Position numbers and translations under genes: made by a program. Below are positions 12,608 to 16,114 of a DNA stretch of 16,114 nucleotides, one piece after another; position 1 is the stretch's first letter, and each line of letters begins with the position of its first letter. The notes under the pieces were generated by a model. That model made no database searches and was not told the DNA's origin. It saw only the letters and a program-made list of their open reading frames with translations. Origin of the DNA: an uncultured Clostridia bacterium (lineage in GTDB: Bacteria > Bacillota > Clostridia > Lachnospirales > Lachnospiraceae); the NCBI GenBank assembly GCA_946623485.1, contig CAMORF010000015.1, positions 1 through 16,114 of the forward strand, in the 5' to 3' direction.

Positions 12608-13450
12608 ATGAGCAAAATTCAGGAAGCCTTCGCGAATGGAAAGGCATTTATCCCATTTATTACAGCCGGATATCCGGACATTGAGACGACCAGAAGTGTG
12701 ATCAAGGCGATGCAGGAGAACGGAGCGGATCTGATTGAGATCGGAATTCCATTTTCCGATCCCACTGCGGAAGGGCCGGTCATACAGACTGCCAATGTCG
12801 CTGCGCTGGAGCGTGGAATCACAACGGATCAGATATTTGACTTTGTACGGCAGCTGCGGGAAAATGATCATATCACAGTTCCAATGGTTTTTATGACGTA
12901 TGCAAATGTGGTATATTCATACCATGAGGGCGGGGATGCTCCGGCGGACGGGGCAGATGGAAAAGATCTTGGATGCTTTGGCTTTTGCCGAAGATGCGCT
13001 GAGGCCGGGATCGATGGATTGATCCTTCCGGATGTTCCATATGAGGAAAAGGGGGAATTCCAGGAAGCCTGCGAAAAAGCCGGGATCGATCTTATCTCGC
13101 TGATTGCCCCGACCAGTGAAGAACGGATTCAGGCAATCGCAGCGGATGCGCGCGGATTTATCTACATCGTATCTTCCCTGGGGGTGACCGGCGTACGTAA
13201 AACGATTACGACCGATATCGGCGCGATTACCCGTAAAATTCGATCAGTCACGGATGTTCCCTGCGCTGTGGGATTCGGCATCTCCACGCCGGAGCAGGCG
13301 GCCGCGATGGCAGCACAGTCCGATGGCGCAATCGTTGGTTCCGCCATCATCCGCCTGATTACACAGCATGGGGATAATGCACCCGTTGAAGTCGGGAATT
13401 ATGTCAGGCGCATGAAAGACGCGCTGCGCAGCAGCTACTATACAGTATAA
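12608..13450 (+). CDS. trpA: Tryptophan synthase alpha chain
   Basis: Cleaves indole-3-glycerol phosphate to indole and glyceraldehyde 3-phosphate, passing indole to TrpB. It is 280 aa from the chosen start (usual ~265). AFIPFITAGYPD, E44 in LIEIGIPFSDP (catalytic Glu, E49 in Salmonella) and the phosphate loops (SSLGVTGVR, GFGIS) are present. In DPTAEGPV the position of Salmonella D60 is Glu (E55). Residues ~106-122 (HEGGDAPADGADGKDLG) are an acidic Gly/Asp insertion between VVYSY and CRRCAEAGIDGLILPDVP, absent from typical TrpA. The ATG at 12608 fits the family start (MSKIQEAF). ATG 12584 has AGAGG only 2 nt away and adds eight atypical residues, but cannot be excluded. Last trp gene. Confidence 0.95.
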   Translation: MSKIQEAFANGKAFIPFITAGYPDIETTRSVIKAMQENGADLIEIGIPFSDPTAEGPVIQTANVAALERGITTDQIFDFVRQLRENDHITVPMVFMTYANVVYSYHEGGDAPADGADGKDLGCFGFCRRCAEAGIDGLILPDVPYEEKGEFQEACEKAGIDLISLIAPTSEERIQAIAADARGFIYIVSSLGVTGVRKTITTDIGAITRKIRSVTDVPCAVGFGISTPEQAAAMAAQSDGAIVGSAIIRLITQHGDNAPVEVGNYVRRMKDALRSSYYTV

Positions 13451-13467
13451 GATTCAGGCATGATGCA

Positions 13468-13503
13468 CCGACAGATACGCCGATAGATACTCCGATAGAG
13501 ATG
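13468..13503 (+). repeat. 12-bp tandem repeat after trpA
   Basis: CCGACAGATACG, CCGATAGATACT and CCGATAGAGATG follow one another exactly, 17 nt after the trpA stop. The rest of the 172-nt spacer to the next gene holds no promoter or terminator that I can support, so the following genes may be co-transcribed with trp. Confidence 0.75.
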
Positions 13504-13622
13504 TGCCGGCAGCGCCGCGGGATGGATGGAATTTCACATGTCGTGTAACGGACTTCACGCCGTGGAGCAGGCTTTCATTCGCAACGAAGAAGATAGAGAA
13601 GAATAAGAAGAGGATTGAGAAC

Positions 13623-14480
13623 ATGTTTCGGGAAGAAACCGTAGAAGAATTATCAGACGGAAAGCTGTATACAGCAAATGACCTCGTAAGGATCGGCACG
13701 AATGATTGCCATGGCTGCACAGATTGCTGCAAAATGGGCCCCGTGATTGTACTTGATCCTTTGGATGCATTTGAGCTCAACCGGTTTCTGCCCCAGCGTT
13801 TTCATGAATTGGCAGGGAAAACGGTTGAGTTCAAGGTGATTGACGGGCTGATTCTGCCGATCCTGAAGCTTGTTCCTGCTCCTGAATCCGTTGGCGCAGA
13901 TGGTTCCGCAGCTTCCGCCGGTTCCTCAGAACGGACAGGCGCCGCAGCTTCCGCCGGTTCCTCAGAACGGACAGGCTCTGCAGATGCCGCCGGCCTCGCG
14001 GATCAGGCAGGCTCTGCGGCATCCGCCTGTTCTGCAGAGCCTGCCGGTTTCACAGATCCCGCAGAACCGATGGTCTGCCCGTACCTTGGGCAGGACGGGC
14101 GGTGCAGCATTCATGAGTTTCGCCCGGGCATTTGCCGCATGTATCCCCTTGGCCGCAGTTGGGAAAACGGTGATTTTCATTATATTTTGCAGGTAAATGA
14201 ATGTACGCATTGTACAGGAACCAAGATCAAAGTGAAAAAATGGCTTGGGATTCCAAACCTTGGCGCGTATGAGGATTTTTGCCGCAGCTGGCACGGCTTG
14301 CTTGAACGGGTCAGGCATCTTCTTGAGGGGGAGAATCCGGCGGGCTCTTTCTACCAGCAGGTTTGTACCTACCTTTTGCGCCAATTTTATCTTTGCGACT
14401 GGGATGTGGACGATTTCTATACCACTTTCGAAGAACGCCGTAAGGATGCGCTCTCATATCTTGGATTTACAACATTATGA
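13623..14480 (+). CDS. YkgJ-like CxxCxxCC cysteine-cluster protein
   Basis: Putative zinc- or iron-chelating protein of the YkgJ/UPF0153 type; the biochemical role of the family is poorly known. C29, C32, C35 and C36 (CHGCTDCC) form the family cluster, with further Cys at C152, C161 and C171 in VCPYLGQDGRCSIHEFRPGIC, the usual second half of the site. At 285 aa it is longer than the typical 120-250. Residues ~96-143 are an Ala/Ser/Gly-rich tandem repeat placed between ILPILKLVPAPE and the second Cys block. The C-terminal ~100 residues (KWLGIPNLGAYEDFC onward) are helical and seen in longer clostridial members. ATG 13623 has AGAGGA 8 nt upstream; the longer frame from 13503 has no such signal. 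Its stop overlaps the moaA start by 4 bp (ATGA), implying coupled translation. Confidence 0.85.
   Translation: MFREETVEELSDGKLYTANDLVRIGTNDCHGCTDCCKMGPVIVLDPLDAFELNRFLPQRFHELAGKTVEFKVIDGLILPILKLVPAPESVGADGSAASAGSSERTGAAASAGSSERTGSADAAGLADQAGSAASACSAEPAGFTDPAEPMVCPYLGQDGRCSIHEFRPGICRMYPLGRSWENGDFHYILQVNECTHCTGTKIKVKKWLGIPNLGAYEDFCRSWHGLLERVRHLLEGENPAGSFYQQVCTYLLRQFYLCDWDVDDFYTTFEERRKDALSYLGFTTL
13908..14051 (+). repeat. 36-bp in-frame tandem repeat inside the YkgJ-like gene
   Basis: Four 36-bp units start at 13908, 13944, 13980 and 14016. The first two are nearly identical (AASAGSSERTGA, AASAGSSERTGS). The third and fourth are diverged (ADAAGLADQAGS, AASACSAEPAGF). It is flanked on both sides by conserved family sequence, so it is an expanded linker. 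Confidence 0.95.
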
Positions 14481-15553
14481 TTGATCAAAATGGACGCAGC
14501 ATCGATTATGTGCGAATCTCTATTACCGACAGATGCAATCTGAGATGCATCTATTGTATGCCGGAGGAAGGGGTCTGCAGAATAGAGCATGCACAGATCC
14601 TGCGCTTTGAAGAGATTATACGCGTTGTTCGGATATTAACCGAAGTGGGTGTGAAGCATGTCCGGCTGACTGGCGGAGAACCGATGGTTCGCAGAGGATG
14701 CCTGGAGCTGGCTGCGCGTCTTCATGCAATCCCCGGAGTCGAAAGTATCTCTATGACCAGCAATGGCATTTTGCTGAATGACAGGGTTCACCAGGCAAAG
14801 CTTGCAGGGATTTCTTCTCTGAATATCAGTATGGATGCCTTGGATCCTGCCGTCTATTCCCGTGTGACCCGGGGCGGAGATGTCAGTCTGGTTTTGCGTG
14901 TGCTGGAACAGGCATTGGAAGAGGGCTTGAATGTCAAGGTGAATACGGTTCCGGTCAGAGGCATCAATGAAGACGACCTGCCCGGCATTGCAGCCCTCGC
15001 GCGGGAGGCGCCGCTGTGTGTCCGGTTCATCGAATTGATGCCGGTGGGATACGGGATGCAGGCTGAGCGGATTCCGTACGCAGCTGAGCGGGTTCCGTAC
15101 ACAGCTGAGAGGACTTCGTACGCAGCTGAGCGGGTTCCGCACGCAGCTGAGAGGACTTCGTACGCAGTTGAGCGGATTCCGTACGCAGAGGTGGCGAAGA
15201 TTCTGGAGGAGGCTTTTGGAGCGCCAGCCGTGGATGCACGAATACATGGACATGGGCCTGCACGTTATGTAACGTATCCGCATTTCAAGGGCTCTGTCGG
15301 ATTTATCAGTGCCATCAGCCATGAGTTCTGTGATTCCTGCAACAGGGTACGCCTGACTGCCGACGGACAGCTGAAGCTATGCCTGAATCATACGAAGGGG
15401 CTTGATCTGCGTGCCATGCTCCGTAGGGGAGCGGATGACGGGGAGATTCTGGATGCGGTGCGCAGCGCAATCGCAGAAAAGCCGAGGCGGCATGGGTTTT
15501 ATGAGACGATCGGTGATCATGAAACGCGGACCATGAACGCGATCGGTGGTTAG
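14477..15553 (+). CDS. moaA: GTP 3',8-cyclase (molybdenum cofactor synthesis)
   Basis: Radical SAM enzyme for the first step of molybdopterin synthesis, converting GTP to the 3',8-cyclic intermediate used by MoaC. The N-terminal [4Fe-4S] site is C20-x3-C24-x2-C27 in DRCNLRCIYCMP. The second, GTP-binding cluster is C285, C288 and C302 in FCDSCNRVRLTADGQLKLC. RLTGGEPMVR is the SAM 'GGEP' motif, and the C-terminus ends in the conserved Gly-Gly (MNAIGG). It is 358 aa against ~325 usual; the difference is a 7-residue repeat at 196-237. Start ATG overlaps the stop of the preceding gene. No other moa gene is visible, so the rest of the pathway lies elsewhere. Confidence 0.95.
   Translation: MIDQNGRSIDYVRISITDRCNLRCIYCMPEEGVCRIEHAQILRFEEIIRVVRILTEVGVKHVRLTGGEPMVRRGCLELAARLHAIPGVESISMTSNGILLNDRVHQAKLAGISSLNISMDALDPAVYSRVTRGGDVSLVLRVLEQALEEGLNVKVNTVPVRGINEDDLPGIAALAREAPLCVRFIELMPVGYGMQAERIPYAAERVPYTAERTSYAAERVPHAAERTSYAVERIPYAEVAKILEEAFGAPAVDARIHGHGPARYVTYPHFKGSVGFISAISHEFCDSCNRVRLTADGQLKLCLNHTKGLDLRAMLRRGADDGEILDAVRSAIAEKPRRHGFYETIGDHETRTMNAIGG
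15062..15187 (+). repeat. 21-bp in-frame tandem repeat inside moaA
   Basis: Six exact-length 21-bp units encode AERIPYA, AERVPYT, AERTSYA, AERVPHA, AERTSYA and VERIPYA. It interrupts MoaA between RFIELMPVGYGMQ and EVAKILEEAFG. The last unit continues smoothly into native sequence (IPYAEV), suggesting that it is the parental copy. Units alternate between two subtypes (ERVPxA and ERTSYA), hinting at a 42-bp higher-order duplication. Confidence 0.95.
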
Positions 15554-15570
15554 GTGCTGAGAACGATTAT

Positions 15571-15604
15571 ACGAACTCTCCGACGGAGTGTTGAGTTTTC
15601 CCCC
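15571..15604 (+). terminator. Weak terminator candidate after moaA
   Basis: ACTCT and GGAGT can pair around a five-base loop, and the following sequence is pyrimidine-rich (TTTTCCCCCTCTC). The stem is short and there is no uninterrupted T-run, so this is only a suggestion. Confidence 0.25.
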
Positions 15605-15620
15605 TCTCATGTGCTATGAT
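15591..15620 (+). promoter_or_regulatory. Candidate promoter for gtrA
   Basis: TTGAGT (15591-15596) and TATGAT (15615-15620) are 18 bp apart, and TGC directly before TATGAT makes an extended -10. Transcription would start near 15627, only a few bases before ATG 15631, which would give a nearly leaderless mRNA. Confidence 0.45.
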
Positions 15621-15630
15621 ACCCCTCGTT

Positions 15631-16110
15631 ATGGAGACGATAAAAAAACTATTTCGAAAATACCGTGAACTCATCGTTTATTTCATCACCGGTGTCCTGA
15701 CCACCCTTGTCAACTGGGTGGTCTATGCATTGTGTGTCCAGACCATAGGCTGGAGCGTGGCTGTATCGAATGCCCTTGCATGGATCGCGGCCGTGGTTTT
15801 CGCGTATATTACGAACAAACTCTGGGTATTCCAAAGCTACAGCTGGAAGCCCGGATTCATTTTGCGCGAAGCACTCCTTTTTGTCAGCTCCCGGATCCTC
15901 ACCGGAATCTTTGAGATTGCCGCTGTCCCGTTGCTGGTACGGCTTGGCCTGAGCCAGCCTTTCTTTGGCGTAAAGGGAATGTGGGCGAAGATTCTGGTGA
16001 GTGTGATTGTCATGGTCTTGAATTATGTATTTTCCAAGCTGATTGTATTTCGTACAAAGAAAGACAAGAAGCCAGGAGACCAGGCCGGAGCGCTCAGGGA
16101 TCGGCAATGA
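15631..16110 (+). CDS. GtrA-family membrane protein
   Basis: A 159-residue integral membrane protein of the GtrA/DPMS1-like family, whose members are thought to help move polyprenyl-linked sugars across the membrane. Four hydrophobic segments are visible (roughly residues 14-36, 43-62, 80-105, 118-140). The family-typical LIVYFITGVLTTLVNWVVY stretch is in the first and FAYITNKLWVF follows the second. The C-terminus is basic and cytoplasmic-looking. I chose ATG 15631 (METIKKLFRKYRE) because ATG 15616 overlaps a -10 box; neither has a ribosome binding site. The stop overlaps an ATG at 16107 (ATGA), so another gene probably starts there. A glycosyltransferase would fit the family's usual context but cannot be seen. 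Confidence 0.88.
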   Translation: METIKKLFRKYRELIVYFITGVLTTLVNWVVYALCVQTIGWSVAVSNALAWIAAVVFAYITNKLWVFQSYSWKPGFILREALLFVSSRILTGIFEIAAVPLLVRLGLSQPFFGVKGMWAKILVSVIVMVLNYVFSKLIVFRTKKDKKPGDQAGALRDRQ

Positions 16111-16114
16111 CGGG

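Noticed and set aside
13503..13622. 40-residue N-terminal extension of the YkgJ-like protein
   Set aside because: No ribosome binding site at 13503 and no family similarity; ATG 13623 has a well-spaced AGAGGA.
14636..15322. Minus-strand repeat-containing ORF opposite moaA
   Set aside because: Its repeats are the reverse reading of the MoaA heptad-length repeat; no other support.

Overview
The window looks like chromosomal DNA of a gut-type Clostridia bacterium, plausibly Lachnospiraceae. The grounds are a T-box leader in front of the trp operon, strong GGAGG-type ribosome binding sites, Firmicutes-like protein sequences and moderate GC. Species cannot be named from the sequence.

Layout. Positions 1-600 are a degraded margin: a fragment of an IS66-type transposase (48-212, +), a minus-strand terminator (325-365) and the frameshifted C-terminal tail of a class V aminotransferase / cysteine desulfurase (417-597, -). 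Positions 601-2601 (-) encode a secreted M3-family oligoendopeptidase. A divergent intergenic region (2602-2965) carries short tandem repeats and candidate promoters. Positions 2966-4720 (+) encode a secreted protein with a Gly/Pro/Asp repeat linker and a beta-helix-like body; a 15-bp array and a frameshifted coding-like tail follow its stop codon. Positions 4911-5473 hold a promoter and a tRNA-Trp T-box riboswitch with its terminator. This leader controls a complete seven-gene tryptophan operon, trpE-trpG-trpD-trpC-trpF-trpB-trpA (5625-13450), which converts chorismate to tryptophan. A CxxCxxCC metal-binding protein (YkgJ-like), moaA (molybdenum cofactor, overlapping by 4 bp) and a GtrA-family membrane protein follow. 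A further gene may begin at 16107, overlapping the gtrA stop.

Regulation. The leader carries the T-box core AGGGTGGCACCGCGG, a UGG specifier candidate and a perfect 14-bp terminator stem. The UGGC acceptor-binding bulge would pair with a G discriminator base, as expected for bacterial tRNA-Trp. Uncharged tRNA-Trp should therefore allow read-through into trpE. The stretch between stem III and the antiterminator is unusually long (about 250 nt) and contains several small perfect hairpins.

The main unusual signal is a crop of short tandem arrays (units of 12, 15, 16, 21, 34, 36, 37 and 42 bp), each with its own unit sequence. Inside genes the units are multiples of three and sit at presumed surface loops of otherwise intact enzymes (TrpE, MoaA, YkgJ-like, secreted protein). 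Between trp genes they fill spacers that are usually very short. Two spacer arrays look as if they grew from the 3' end of the upstream gene, so that its stop codon is replayed in each unit: trpC-trpF and trpB-trpA. This suggests a genome-wide tendency to local tandem duplication, possibly giving strain-variable linkers and operon spacing. The mechanism and function are inference.
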